Of a DNA stretch of 64,000 nt, positions 42,461-51,637 are shown piece after piece. The position numbers and the translations under genes were made by a program. The stretch spans positions 1 to 64,000 of the forward strand of contig JAAHFN010000024.1 in NCBI GenBank assembly GCA_010672965.1, read 5' to 3'. A model generated the notes under the pieces. It was not told the DNA's origin. It saw only the letters and a list, made by a program, of their open reading frames with translations, and ran no database searches. Every line of letters begins with the position of its first letter. Positions within the stretch are counted from its first letter, which is position 1. Origin of the DNA: Oscillatoria sp. SIO1A7. GTDB taxonomy: Bacteria; Cyanobacteriota; Cyanobacteriia; Cyanobacteriales; Laspinemataceae.

Positions 42461-43432
42461 CTAGGCATTCTTGTCTGCCAAGAATCGATCTATTTTTGCT
42501 TCCACTTTTGGCAGCTTCATATAAGCATTCGCAGCGTCGATGAGATTATTGATATTCTCCTCGCTGGCATCATCGATATCATCGCTCAATCGTTTCTCCG
42601 TGAGCTGTCTGTTCAGAGGGAATTGCAGGCGCACATAACGAGAGCGATCGGAAATGATTTTTCCCACAATATAATCTGAAGCGTCTGATGGGGATTCTGT
42701 CATCAACTGCAACAACCGGCCGTTCCCTATCCATTGCAATGCTCCCCAGTTTCGCGCTACTTCCCAAGTAACTACTCGCGTCGGATCTCCAGTGCCCACC
42801 GAGATTATCTCTATTTCTTCTAGGGTATTACCCAACCGCAGAGCTTCCGCTAGGGCACAACCTACAGGATTGTTAGCTGCCAAGCCGCCATCGATCGCGC
42901 TATAGACTTTACCGTTAATCTCTAGTCTGTGTGGGGGAAAAAAAGTGGGAGCCGAGGCGGAGCAAACGCAGGCTTCCCAGAGAGGAACGCTAGCGAACTT
43001 CTCTCTCCAGCTTTTAAAGATAATCGGCTTGAGGGTATTAGTATCATAGCTGGGAATCAAGAGATTGAGATCTTTGACATCACCGAGTGTTTTGTCCCCA
43101 AAGACATTTTGTAGAACTTCTAATAAGCCGCTATCGGAAAATTTAGGTCCAAATGGTCCGTACTTAACGATCGTAGGCCATCGCTTGGGATCCCAGGAAC
43201 TTAGATAGGGAAAGACTATCTTGCCTTGGGTTCGATACATATTGACGATTTTCTCGGAAGGCATACTGATAGAGTTCGCAGCGGCCAGTATCGATCCTGT
43301 CGATGTTCCTGCTACCAAATCAAAATACTCGCTCAAGGGCATCTTGATTTTTTCTTCCAGGTTAATCAACATCTGAGCCGTGAGGACCCCGCGAATTCCC
43401 CCACCATCTAAACTCAAAATCTTAAAAGTCAT
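42461..43432 (-). CDS. Patatin-like phospholipase
   Basis: Patatin enzymes hydrolyse acyl chains from lipids with a Ser-Asp dyad. The 323-residue product (start MTFKILSLDGGGIRG at 43432, preceded by GGGAG) has the oxyanion G-G-G-x-R-G, the nucleophile motif G-T-S-T-G near residue 45, and the D-G-G-L-A-A-N-N-P Asp motif near residue 180. A start 28 codons upstream lacks conservation. Patatins of this type also serve as CapV effectors in CBASS defence, but no nucleotidyltransferase gene is adjacent, so a housekeeping lipase is more likely. Confidence 0.9.
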   Translation of the reverse strand: MTFKILSLDGGGIRGVLTAQMLINLEEKIKMPLSEYFDLVAGTSTGSILAAANSISMPSEKIVNMYRTQGKIVFPYLSSWDPKRWPTIVKYGPFGPKFSDSGLLEVLQNVFGDKTLGDVKDLNLLIPSYDTNTLKPIIFKSWREKFASVPLWEACVCSASAPTFFPPHRLEINGKVYSAIDGGLAANNPVGCALAEALRLGNTLEEIEIISVGTGDPTRVVTWEVARNWGALQWIGNGRLLQLMTESPSDASDYIVGKIISDRSRYVRLQFPLNRQLTEKRLSDDIDDASEENINNLIDAANAYMKLPKVEAKIDRFLADKNA

Positions 43433-43600
43433 TTTGGCAATACTCCCGTTCCTTAAAAAATATACAAGCCGTTGAGAGCGGCTGGGATTCAGAATGCAAT
43501 TGAGAATGCAGTCCACCCGTTTGATTTTACAGCTTAATGGTACATCTGGGGTGTAGGGTGTAGGGTTTAGGGTGTAGGGTGGAGATAATTTTCGGCGCGG

Positions 43601-45175
43601 TTAATCTTGACTTCGCCAGTTTCTGAGTAAGATTATTCCTGTTAAAAAGCCTATCGCAGCTCCAGAAAAATGACCGACAAAACTAATATTTGGCGTAGTT
43701 AGGTCGATAGCAACTTGCAAACCCATAATTAAGAGCAGGTTGCGCAAGCGATTGCCAGCAACGCGGGCTTTTTCCTGACGCCATCCTCGAAGTAAAATAG
43801 CAATAATAACCCCAAGCATCCCCATAATCCCTCCAGATGCACCAACGGCAATTTTTGGGCCGTATCCAGTGAAGATAGTTAGGATAACAATAACCAGCAT
43901 CGAGCCGATGCCAGAGCAAAAGTAGGCAAACAAATATCTCCACCATCCTAAGCTCAGTTCCACAAATCCGCCCAGGAAAGAAAGACCGAGCATATTGAGC
44001 AAGAGATGCAACCAACCGAAATGCAGAAAAGTGGCAGTTATTAGCCGCCACCATTCTCCCTGCCAAACTGCTTGTGGAGCTAAGGCACCGAGACGATATA
44101 GAGTTAACAAGTTCTCGCTACCACCGGATAATATTTCTAGGGCAAAGGCAATCGAGTTTAAGGAAATTAACCCATAAGTTACATAAGTTTTTTGGTTGAC
44201 GAGTGCAAAGCGATCGACGTATCGGACTTCTTGCTCTATTTGATGGGGAATCTTGGCTAAAATTTGCTGAGATGATTTGTTGAGAACCAGGTCGGGACGG
44301 GAGAGAGGATGGGACAAGCGGCGAGCGATCGCATTCTGAAGCGTTATATCGGATTTATGAGATAGTTCTAACAATTGCTCTTTTGCCTCTGCTTCTTTCC
44401 CTGCCGCCATATTGGCCGTTGCCAGCCAAAATTGGCGAACGTCTTGGGAATAACTTCCCAAAGCAATATTGAATAAGTTCTTGACTTGCTCTGGCTGGCC
44501 TCCAAAAGCAAATGCAAACATTCGCATCATGTTTAGCGCTCCGCTTTTGCCGCTGTTGATGAAAATATTCTCAAGTCTATCCAAGTTCTCGATTAAACCA
44601 TTTAAATCTCCCGTCTCTCCTAAAGCCCGCAGGTAGTAAGAGCCCATTGTAGTGTCTGTAAATAAAACAGATTCTGGTATTTCATTGCGAAGCCAGAGCA
44701 GTAGTTCTTCCCAACGGGCTCCCATCCGATATAATAAAACAGTTGCATTGCGCCCGATGGGAGTTTTAGCGGTTGTGTAGCGATTGAAAATTTGTACTGC
44801 TTCGTCCATATTGCCCTGCTGGCCGAGTTCTAGCGCCCGGAATAGTTCTGGTTGCTCCCACCAGCCATCGCTAGGATGCAGCAACCGCAACCAGGAAGCT
44901 AGTTTCCTAGCCTTAATGTAGCGTTCCCGAGCAACCAGTTGGTTGACTTTTTTAAATCCAATTAGCGGCAGCAGGATCAGAATTGCCCAGAGAATGCCGC
45001 CAATCAATCCTGCATGAGAACTGGAAAAAATGAAGCTGACGGCGATCGCTCCTAAAATGAAACCAGACACAATCATCCAACCCAGGTTATAGCTTAGGGG
45101 AGAACGACTTGCCCAGAATAAGAGGGAAAAGCAGGAAAAGCAAACCATCCAGAGAAGTATCTGATTTAGATCCAT
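43601..45175 (-). CDS. Rhomboid intramembrane protease with helical repeat domain
   Basis: Rhomboids cut transmembrane substrates with a Ser-His dyad. The 524-residue product has two to three membrane helices at the N-terminus (1-75), a long soluble TPR-like helical domain (about 85-290; L-E-L-G-Q-Q-G-N-M-D-E-A-V-Q-I-F), then a C-terminal rhomboid domain (about 325-515): W-W-R-L-I-T-A-T-F-L-H-F-G-W-L-H-L-L-L-N, the catalytic G-A-S-G-G, and G-H-F-S-G-A-A-I-G with the partner His. All active residues are present. The soluble domain probably selects substrates. It lies beside but not in operon with the patatin gene (168-base gap). Confidence 0.9.
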   Translation of the reverse strand: MDLNQILLWMVCFSCFSLLFWASRSPLSYNLGWMIVSGFILGAIAVSFIFSSSHAGLIGGILWAILILLPLIGFKKVNQLVARERYIKARKLASWLRLLHPSDGWWEQPELFRALELGQQGNMDEAVQIFNRYTTAKTPIGRNATVLLYRMGARWEELLLWLRNEIPESVLFTDTTMGSYYLRALGETGDLNGLIENLDRLENIFINSGKSGALNMMRMFAFAFGGQPEQVKNLFNIALGSYSQDVRQFWLATANMAAGKEAEAKEQLLELSHKSDITLQNAIARRLSHPLSRPDLVLNKSSQQILAKIPHQIEQEVRYVDRFALVNQKTYVTYGLISLNSIAFALEILSGGSENLLTLYRLGALAPQAVWQGEWWRLITATFLHFGWLHLLLNMLGLSFLGGFVELSLGWWRYLFAYFCSGIGSMLVIVILTIFTGYGPKIAVGASGGIMGMLGVIIAILLRGWRQEKARVAGNRLRNLLLIMGLQVAIDLTTPNISFVGHFSGAAIGFLTGIILLRNWRSQD

Positions 45176-45478
45176 GATGTTCTTGATAAAAAAGACCCTT
45201 AGGCAAAAAGAGGCAAAAAGCGATCGCCTTAGACCAATTCTTTATGAAGCTGCACGCAATAATGACCTTTATCCGCTGTTCGGGCGCTCGAACGGCGGAT
45301 CTGTTGCATCTTCATACAGAAATGGTATTAGAGATATTATAGCTATAATATCTGGTTATAACCAAGCGATCGCAGTCAGCAAGAGAGCGATCGGTGGGTC
45401 AGCGGCCACAGTCAGCTAAGGTAATTTCTCCCGCACCCACAGCCCAAACCCCACACCCTACTCAAAGCCTAAACCAAA
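45176..45478. other. Intergenic region before RND gene
   Basis: These 303 bases lie between the divergent rhomboid and RND genes. I see HIP1 sites, a TATAATATCTGGTTATAA segment near 45340 and a CACACCCTACTC repeat near 45455, but no gene. Confidence 0.5.
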
Positions 45479-48400
45479 ATGTTCGTTCATTTTTTCATCA
45501 GGCGACCCGTCTTTGCCTCAGTCTGCTCTCTACTCATTATTCTTATCGGTCTGGTGGGATATACTCGCCTGCCCGTACAGGAATATCCCAGCATTGACCC
45601 GCCGGTTGTCAGCGTCAGTACGGTCTATCCCGGCGCTAACCCCAAGGTAGTAGAAACGGAAGTTACCGAAATTTTAGAAGACCAACTTAACGGAATTGAA
45701 GGCATCAAAAGTCTCCGCTCTGAAAGTCGGGAACAAGTCAGCTCTATTACTATTGAGTTTGAACTAGATAGAGATATCGAAGCAGCAGCGCAAGACGTGC
45801 GCAGTCGCGTTTCCCGGGCAGCCCGCCGACTGCCCCAGGAAGTAGAAGAGCCAGTAACCAGGAAAAGAGAAGGGGATGTTTCTCCTATAGTTTGGTTTGC
45901 CATTTATGGAGAAAACTTTTCTACCTTAGAGCTAACGGACTATGCCGATCGCTTTGTAGTCGATTCTTTAGAAACCGTGCGAGGGGTTAGCAATGTTTTT
46001 ATCGGCGGCGAGCGTCGCTATGCCATGCGCCTCTGGCTCGACCCCCAGCGCCTAGCGGCCAGACAGCTTACGGCCTTGGATGTAGAGCAAGCCCTACGCC
46101 GAGAAAATATCGAAATTCCCAGCGGTATTATTGAAGGAGAAAGCTCGGAATATTCTGTGCGAACCCTGGGCAGGCTGCAAACTCCGCCGGAATACGATAA
46201 TCTGATAATCCGGCGCAATCCTTCCGGCACTTTAATCCGATTCAAAGATGTGGGCAGGGCAGAGATCGGCGCGGAAAACGAGCGCTCTTTCGTCCGTTTC
46301 AATGGCCAACCGGCAGTAGCCCTAGGAGTTGTCAAGCTTTCCCAATCCAATACTCTGGCAGTGGCCAAAGGCGCAAAAGCCAAAATGGAAGAACTCTCGC
46401 GAGATTTTCCCGAGGGCATGAATTATAAGGTTTCCTTCGATCGCTCGGAGTTCGTACAGTTGGCCATTGACGAAGTATGGGCAGCTCTCTATATGGCCAT
46501 CCTTCTGGTCATTCTGGTTATCTTTATTTTTCTGCGCGACTGGCGAGCGACTATTATTCCGGCGGTTACTATTCCTATTTCCCTAATCGGCGCTTTTGCA
46601 ATCATGTTCTTGCAGGGCTATTCGATTAATACCCTGACTCTATTTGCCCTGACCCTAGCCACGGGTCTAGTGGTGGACGATACGATTGTGGTTTTGGAAA
46701 ATATCGTCCGCTATATCCAAGAAAAGAAGATGACTCCCTATCGAGCGGCAATGGAAGGAGTCGGCGAAGTGGTTTTTGCCGTTATTGCCACGACCGTCGT
46801 GCTAATTGCCGTCTTTGTCCCCGTGGGATTTTCCACCGGCAATACGGGTCGCTTGTTTGCAGAATTTGCTCTAACCCTAGCCGGCTCCGTGGTGCTATCT
46901 TCTTTTGTGGCTCTGACTTTGGCTCCGGCTCTCTCGGCGCGACTCTTGCAGCGCGATGGCGAGATGAAAGGCTGGCTGTTTGCAGGAATTGAATGGTTTT
47001 TCAAGACTATAGAAAATATCTATCAGCGATCGCTCGCTGTTTTAATGCGTTTTTGGCCGATCGCGGTTATCGGTTTTGTCCTCTCCATAGCCGGAACAAT
47101 TCATCTCTTTAACCAGCTACCCCAGGAATTTCTGCCCAAGGACGACCGAGGCGCTATTTATACTATAGTCAGCGCTCCAGAGGGCGTGACTATAAATTAC
47201 ACCGATAAAATAGTGCAGCAAGTCGAAGAAATTTACAGCCAAGTGCCGGAAGTAAAAAGTTATTTTATGGTTGGTGCTTTTGGTCGGGGAACGCCGGGAG
47301 CGGTGAATCGAGCATTTGCTTTCGTGCGATTGCAGCATTGGCGCGATCGCTCCCAACCAGAGCAAGCACAACAGGCGATCGTGCGCCAGCTCTTTCGTCG
47401 CTTCTCGGCTATTACTGGAGCCTTTGTCTTGCCGATTAATCCTTCCTCTTTGCCCGGTGCTGGCTTGAGCCAACCGATACAGCTCGTCCTGCAAGGAAAC
47501 GATTTAGAGGAGCTGGCGGAATTCTCAGAAAAAATAGCGATCGAAGCCAGCCAGCTTCCTGAAATTAGAAATCTCAGGAGTGATTTAAAAATCAATAAGC
47601 CGGAGCTAACTATAAGCATCGACAGAGCTAAGGCGGCTAACCTCGGCATTTCCGTCCAGGATGTTTCTCGCACTTTGCAAATTCTCTTAGGCGGGCAACA
47701 AATTACCAGTTTTAATCGGGGGCAACGGCGCTATGAGGTCGTGGTTCAGGCAGACAAACAATTTCGTGCCAGCCCAGAAGATATTCGCGATTTGTACGTC
47801 CGCACCAGCCAAGGGCAATTGGTTCCTTTGAGCGGCGTGGTGAAGCTGAAGACTAATAGCACGCCGCCGCAAATCAATCACTACAATCGCTTTCGCTCCG
47901 CCAGCCTGGAAGGTAGCCCCGCTCCGGGCGCGAGTTTGGCAGACGCTCTAGATGCTGTGGAAAAAATAGCCCGAGAAACTCTGCCCAGTAATATTAGAAC
48001 TACTTGGGCGGGTCAGTCTCTGGAGTTCAAACAAGCCGGCCAATCTACCTTATATATATTTCTTCTATCTCTGGTCTTCATCTTCCTAGTCCTGGCCGCT
48101 CAGTTCGAGAGCTATATCGACCCGATTATTATTCTCCTGGCAGTGCCCCTATCTCTCTTGGGCGCTTTTGCCAGTCTGCTACTGGCGGGCTTGCCTTTGA
48201 ATATATACAGCCAAATTGGCTTGGTAATGCTGATCGGCTTGGCTACAAAGAATTCGATTTTAATTGTGGAATTCGCGAATCAGTTGCGAGACCAGGGCAA
48301 GCCAATTGCTATAGCGGCGATCGAGGCTGGCAAAGTCCGCTTTCGCCCGATTCTGATGACTGCTTTTTCGACTATTTTCGGTCTCTTGCCCCTGGCTCTA

Positions 48401-48550
48401 GCAACCGGCGCTGGAGCTGCAGCTCGCGTCTCCATTGGCATGGCGGTGGTTGGCGGGATGTTGGTTTCCACTTTCTTGAGCCTCTATATAGTGCCCGTGT
48501 TTTATGTTATGGCTACCCAGGCGCGATATCGGATTATGGGAAAGGTTTGA
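45479..48550 (+). CDS. RND-family efflux pump (HAE1 type)
   Basis: This is the inner-membrane pump of a tripartite multidrug or metabolite exporter, driven by proton entry. The 1023-residue product has the standard layout: TM1 (F-F-I-R-R-P-V-F-A-S-V), two large periplasmic loops (S-I-D-P-P-V-V-S-V near 40) and twelve membrane helices. The proton-relay motif G-L-V-V-D-D-T-I-V-V-L-E-N lies in TM4 (near 400), and F-L-V-L-A-A-Q-F-E-S-Y and G-L-A-T-K-N-S-I-L-I-V-E-F in the second half. The length is full. No membrane-fusion protein or outer-membrane channel gene is adjacent, so its partners are encoded elsewhere. Confidence 0.95.
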   Translation: MFVHFFIRRPVFASVCSLLIILIGLVGYTRLPVQEYPSIDPPVVSVSTVYPGANPKVVETEVTEILEDQLNGIEGIKSLRSESREQVSSITIEFELDRDIEAAAQDVRSRVSRAARRLPQEVEEPVTRKREGDVSPIVWFAIYGENFSTLELTDYADRFVVDSLETVRGVSNVFIGGERRYAMRLWLDPQRLAARQLTALDVEQALRRENIEIPSGIIEGESSEYSVRTLGRLQTPPEYDNLIIRRNPSGTLIRFKDVGRAEIGAENERSFVRFNGQPAVALGVVKLSQSNTLAVAKGAKAKMEELSRDFPEGMNYKVSFDRSEFVQLAIDEVWAALYMAILLVILVIFIFLRDWRATIIPAVTIPISLIGAFAIMFLQGYSINTLTLFALTLATGLVVDDTIVVLENIVRYIQEKKMTPYRAAMEGVGEVVFAVIATTVVLIAVFVPVGFSTGNTGRLFAEFALTLAGSVVLSSFVALTLAPALSARLLQRDGEMKGWLFAGIEWFFKTIENIYQRSLAVLMRFWPIAVIGFVLSIAGTIHLFNQLPQEFLPKDDRGAIYTIVSAPEGVTINYTDKIVQQVEEIYSQVPEVKSYFMVGAFGRGTPGAVNRAFAFVRLQHWRDRSQPEQAQQAIVRQLFRRFSAITGAFVLPINPSSLPGAGLSQPIQLVLQGNDLEELAEFSEKIAIEASQLPEIRNLRSDLKINKPELTISIDRAKAANLGISVQDVSRTLQILLGGQQITSFNRGQRRYEVVVQADKQFRASPEDIRDLYVRTSQGQLVPLSGVVKLKTNSTPPQINHYNRFRSASLEGSPAPGASLADALDAVEKIARETLPSNIRTTWAGQSLEFKQAGQSTLYIFLLSLVFIFLVLAAQFESYIDPIIILLAVPLSLLGAFASLLLAGLPLNIYSQIGLVMLIGLATKNSILIVEFANQLRDQGKPIAIAAIEAGKVRFRPILMTAFSTIFGLLPLALATGAGAAARVSIGMAVVGGMLVSTFLSLYIVPVFYVMATQARYRIMGKV

Positions 48551-48560
48551 AAATGAACAT

Positions 48561-48620
48561 GGGGCATTGGGCATTGGGCATTGGGCATTGGGCATTGGGC
48601 ATTGGGCATGGGGCATTGGG
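48561..48620. repeat. GGGCATT heptanucleotide array
   Basis: About eight copies of GGGCATT (one GGGCATG) run head to tail directly after the RND stop codon. Similar arrays in both orientations occur near 10180, 12820, 15893, 41500, 52376, 55480, 55980, 58247 and 61725. This is the short tandemly repeated class known from filamentous cyanobacteria. Confidence 0.9.
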
Positions 48621-48722
48621 CTAAGAATAAAGTGTAGGGGCGAATGGCATTCGCCCGACAATTACGCTCCTCAGTTGTAGAGGCGAATGGCATTCGCCCT
48701 ATTCCCCCGAAAATTACGCTCC

Positions 48723-48876
48723 TTATATCAAATCCGGTTAATCGCCCTAAAAAAGGCTTCGCGTAGGACGGGCGTCCCGCCTGTCCATACCAGGCGCGTA
48801 GGACAGGCGGGACGCCCGTCCTACGGAAGATTATAAATTCATTTTTTTTGTGGGCATTTAACCGCATCTGATATTA
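48723..48876. mobile_element. MITE family d, copy 3
   Basis: The ends are TTATATCAAATCCGGTTAA and TTAACCGCATCTGATATTA, good 19-bp imperfect inverted repeats. Inside, CGTAGGACGGGCGTCCCGCC and its complement form a long stem. This is the cleanest copy of the family. Confidence 0.85.
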
Positions 48877-48896
48877 GTTGTAGGGGCGATCGCCGA

Positions 48897-48997
48897 GGGA
48901 GCATTTCACTTTTGTAGTCGGTAGCCCCTTTGGGCTTTGTTTGTGTAGCCGCGCCTTTAGGCGTTAGGCGGCAGCGTGCCGAAATTGAAATGCTCCC
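48897..48997. repeat. MITE-like element with GGGAGCATTTCA ends, copy 2
   Basis: GGGAGCATTTCACTTTTG at the left and GAAATTGAAATGCTCCC at the right are inverted. The core GGGCTTTGTTTGTGTAGCCG is identical to the copy at 4934-5038. Confidence 0.8.
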
Positions 48998-49132
48998 ATC
49001 GCCGATTTCTGGCCTGCGGAATGATTTCAAGCTGGGCAGCGGTATTTTTGCCTCGGCGCTGTTGCCAGCTTGTCCTCGGGATAGCGCCCATGTTATAATC
49101 ATTAAAGCAAAAACCACAGGAGGAAAACCGAG

Positions 49133-49366
49133 ATGGGAGAAGAACGAGTAGCCGATCTAACCCTATCGCAACTCAAAGGGTTAATTGCCCAGGTAGTTGA
49201 CGAGCGGTTACCAAACGGGCAAAAACAGCACCTTAAAAAGGATGGTCGGTCGACTCAGGAGATTCTTGAGTCTATTGCCTCAAACAGGATCGAGCGATTG
49301 CCTGGAGAGCCAACGCTGTGCGAAATGATAATTGAGGAGCGTAACCAATGGCGGCAAGATATGTAG
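49133..49366 (+). CDS. vapB: Antitoxin of a VapBC-type pair
   Basis: This 77-residue protein lies directly upstream of a PIN-domain gene and overlaps it by 19 bases. It has a helical N-terminal part (L-T-L-S-Q-L-K-G-L-I-A-Q-V-V-D-E-R-L) and a C-terminal R-L-P-G-E-P-T-L-C-E-M-I-I-E-E-R segment, a layout I recall from antitoxins next to cyanobacterial PIN toxins. GGAGGAAAACCGAG precedes the ATG. The name vapB is by position; the DNA-binding fold cannot be read from sequence. Confidence 0.7.
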   Translation: MGEERVADLTLSQLKGLIAQVVDERLPNGQKQHLKKDGRSTQEILESIASNRIERLPGEPTLCEMIIEERNQWRQDM

Positions 49367-49792
49367 TTGATACTAGCGTCGTTAGTCATTATTTCGACGT
49401 CGATACATACACCGCAGAGGCTGGTGTTTTGTTGGCTGGCATGGAGCGAGGCGATCTATTATATATTCCTGAATTTTGCCTCATCGAATCCACGAATGTC
49501 ATCTGGAAGCGAGTGCGCTTTCGGGGGTTGCCACAGACAGAAGCAGAAAATCTGATTAGGGACTTACTAGTTACTAGCACTTCCATTCCAAATAGTGCCA
49601 GTTAGCAACCTACTGCCCCGTGCTTTGGGTCTGGGTCTTACTCACCAGCTAGCGGTTTATGATTCGCTCTACATTGCTTTAGCATTAGAGCTAGATTGCC
49701 CGCTAATTACGGTTGACCAACGCCAAGGAGAAGCTGCTGCTAGAAGTGGGGTTATGCTGAAGGCGATCGCCGATTTCTCCCCACAAGAATGA
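49348..49792 (+). pseudogene. vapC: VapC PIN-domain toxin, frameshifted
   Basis: VapC toxins are PIN-fold RNases. The first frame (49348-49605) gives V-V-D-T-S-V-V-S-H-Y with the first acidic residue and I-P-E-F-C-L-I-E-S-T-N-V-I-W-K with the conserved Glu, then stops at L-V-T-S-T-S-I-P-N-S-A-S. The next frame continues I-V-P-V-S-N-L-L-P-R-A-L-G-L, Y-D-S-L-Y-I-A-L-A-L with the third acidic residue, and C-P-L-I-T-V-D-Q-R-Q, through 49792. Removing one A from CCAAATAG near 49590 restores one continuous PIN domain of about 147 residues. It is either a real inactivation or a one-base sequence error in a short A-run. Confidence 0.85.
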
Positions 49793-50022
49793 GAACAGCA
49801 TGGCAATAAGCGCGATCGCTCCGTGTAGAGAAACCCGGTTTTGCAGGAATTACCGGGTTTGGGTTCCGACCTTTTGGCTGCGCGTTACTTCTATATATGG
49901 TAAGGGCGATCGCGATCGCCCCTACCATATATACGGTTGCATCTCTAAAATTCGCGTAAGTCTTATGTATAATAAGTTTTAGCGACCTTAACTCACTCTA
50001 AAGTGACAATGAGAAGGTGACA
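49793..50022. other. Spacer with long HIP1 palindrome
   Basis: TATATATGGTAAGGGCGATC and its complement form a perfect 21-bp-arm palindrome centred near 49912, built around GCGATCGCGATCGC. It follows vapC and could act as terminator for both strands. Confidence 0.65.
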
Positions 50023-50244
50023 ATGCAACCGAAATCAGCCGAAAAACTATCCAAACCGGAGCCCAAATCGGAGCCAAGAATCTCGGACATAGGACTAGAT
50101 GCTCTAGGTCAAGTTCCAGTCATATCGGAGCCATCCCTTGCCAATGGCTCGATTGAAATTGCCGACGATGCAGAGGTTAGGGAGTCTTACTTAGCTATTG
50201 AGCAAGAATGGGAGGAGGTTTTTCGTCGTCTTGCAGACTCCTAA
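50023..50244 (+). CDS. Short hypothetical protein
   Basis: The family is not recognised. The product has 73 residues from the ATG at 50023 (a GTG two codons upstream is possible). It has a charged, Pro/Lys/Glu-rich start (K-S-A-E-K-L-S-K-P-E-P-K-S-E-P), then I-G-L-D-A-L-G-Q-V-P-V-I-S-E-P-S-L and an acidic helix E-V-R-E-S-Y-L-A-I-E-Q-E-W-E-E-V-F-R-R. GAGAAGG lies before the start. The size and composition are antitoxin-like, but no toxin follows. Confidence 0.5.
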   Translation: MQPKSAEKLSKPEPKSEPRISDIGLDALGQVPVISEPSLANGSIEIADDAEVRESYLAIEQEWEEVFRRLADS

Positions 50245-50560
50245 ATTTCTTTCAATCTCCCAAGTCATAGATATCCACGAACGCCAAATTAAGAAATAGG
50301 CGGAGCCTGCCCGACGGAGGGCATATGGCATTCGCCCGACAATTACTGTGGGGGCGATCGCCATTCGCCCGAAAATTACGCTCCTCAGTTGTAGGGGCGA
50401 TCGCCGATTTCTCCCCTGCGGAATAAGAACAAGCTGGCCAGCCGTATTTTTGCCTCAGCGCTCTTGCCAGCTTGTTCTCGGGATACGCCTCATGTCATAA
50501 TACTTGAAGACAGAGTCTCGAATACCATTTTGGCTCGTTCTCCAAGCTATTCCAAGCTTA
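50245..50560. other. Non-coding stretch with GGCATTCGCC palindromes
   Basis: This holds pieces of GGGGCGATCGCCATTCGCCCGA and CGAATGGCATTCG repeats, and a segment at 50398-50500 that closely matches 49000-49100 (GATTTCT ... GCCTCAGCGCT ... CCAGCTTGTTCTCGGGATA), including what may be a copied promoter region of vapB. No gene is seen. Confidence 0.6.
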
Positions 50561-50911
50561 CTATAAACGTACTGTTACCCCTATCTCACATCCGAGCCGA
50601 TCGGCGTTAAAAGTCACGCTGGTTGTTGGCTGGTCGCATAGATAACGTTGTATAAAAGTCTCGGAAGGTGCCATCTCTACCCATTTAGGGCTACAGTCAT
50701 TCTCATCAATATATACAGCACAATCTAGACTTGAATAGTTCTCTAGAGTTCCGTAAAATTCCCAGGTTGGTTGGGGCAAAGGTAATGTACAAGGAGCTCC
50801 CGGTCGTACTATACATGACGGACCTGGGTTTGCTACCGCTTCATTCGCCAATCCGAATATACACATTCCCACAACGAGCATCACGCTCAGCAGTTTTTTC
50901 AGCAGTTTCAT
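50561..50911 (-). CDS. Small exported Cys-containing protein
   Basis: The function is unknown. The 116-residue product has a signal peptide (M-K-L-L-K-K-L-L-S-V-M-L-V-V-G, cleavage near A-V-A-N at residue 28) and a mature part of about 88 residues with seven Cys (C-I-V-R-P-G-A-P-C, D-C-A-V, N-D-C-S-P, Y-L-C-D, L-G-C-E). It looks like a small disulfide-stabilised beta protein. It is the most distal of the small genes downstream of the CHAT-CHASE2 gene on the same strand; the gaps make separate promoters likely. Confidence 0.75.
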   Translation of the reverse strand: MKLLKKLLSVMLVVGMCIFGLANEAVANPGPSCIVRPGAPCTLPLPQPTWEFYGTLENYSSLDCAVYIDENDCSPKWVEMAPSETFIQRYLCDQPTTSVTFNADRLGCEIGVTVRL

Positions 50912-51295
50912 TATCTTTCAACCTCTATTCTTACTTACAGTGCATCGCGAAATTTTACTTTCGCTCGTCTTTTCTCGTAACCCTTCCAATTTATAGCAGT
51001 AAGCAGTCAGCAAGAGAGCGGTCAGCCTTCAGTCAAAGTCTTGCCAGTTAAGGCTATTGGCATTTTGTAACTGTCCTAACTTTGGTTCGTAGTGCTATAA
51101 AACGCTTGTCCCGATTGGGTTTCTGGACCCTATTTTCAGGGGCGTAGCAGATGCGATCGCCTTTGAACGATATGGGTTAGCAGTGGTGTTCGCAGGATTG
51201 AGCTAGGAAGGAGGCGATCGCCCTGTTCCTTTTCCTCCCCAATGAGGTTGGGATACAGTCTTGCAATCGCTCCTTTTCCTCTGCCAGTCTTACTA
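50912..51295. other. Intergenic region with a family-g element
   Basis: A solo family-g element lies at 50991-51100. The remainder includes HIP1 sites and an A/T-poor stretch. No gene is seen. Confidence 0.6.
50991..51100. mobile_element. MITE family g, solo copy
   Basis: The ends are TTATAGCAGTAAG and GTAGTGCTATAA. The interior has TCAAAGTCTTGCCA and ATTTTGTAACTGTCCTAAC. It matches the element nested within the family-b copy at 19345-19542. Confidence 0.8.
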
Positions 51296-51637
51296 CTACT
51301 TAGTCCAGATTTTAAATGTCGTATTATATCCCGTCGCCGGTTTTAAGGAAAATCCGTAGCTGTTGTAGAAATAGCACCTGCTTTCTCCTTCGCGATAGTA
51401 TATAGCAGCGCAAGTTTCTTTATCCAGACAAAATGACTCGCATAGTTCCTCCATGTCACCCCCCGGTCGTACCGCCACAAATTCTTCCTTGGCTGTTCCT
51501 AATGGCGCTAACTTCATATCATGTTCGTATGCTGACATCTCCGTTGCATTTGCAACATCAGCCATTGTCACGATGCTTACTCCAACTAAGAACAGGACTA
51601 GCACGCATGCTAGCAAAATCTTCTTCATCCTTTCCAT
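51296..51637 (-). CDS. Small exported protein with PAN/Apple-like Cys pattern
   Basis: The 113-residue product starts at ATG 51637 (AGGAGAAG upstream; a start ten codons earlier is open but lacks this). The signal peptide ends near A-N-A-T. The mature part has C-x-x-x-C (E-L-C-E-S-F-C), C-A-A-I-Y-Y and R-C-Y-F-Y-N-S-Y-G-F-S-L-K-P, a spacing like PAN/Apple domains, which bind proteins or sugars. This is a pattern-based guess. It is in the run of small minus-strand genes after the CHAT-CHASE2 gene. Confidence 0.7.
   Translation of the reverse strand: MERMKKILLACVLVLFLVGVSIVTMADVANATEMSAYEHDMKLAPLGTAKEEFVAVRPGGDMEELCESFCLDKETCAAIYYREGESRCYFYNSYGFSLKPATGYNTTFKIWTK

Larger units (their letters stand above)
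48551..49132. other. Repeat-rich intergenic region
   Basis: This holds a GGGCATT heptamer array (48561-48620), family-d and GGGAGCATTTCA-family MITEs, and GTAGGGGCGAATGGCATTCGC palindromes (48637-48660, 48675-48700). The vapB promoter must lie in the last 100 bases. Confidence 0.75.

Noticed and set aside
42461-43432. CBASS effector (CapV)
   Set aside because: The patatin motifs fit, but no CD-NTase or accessory genes are adjacent.
48004-48624. 206-codon plus-strand frame
   Set aside because: It lies within the RND pump in another frame and ends in a heptamer array.
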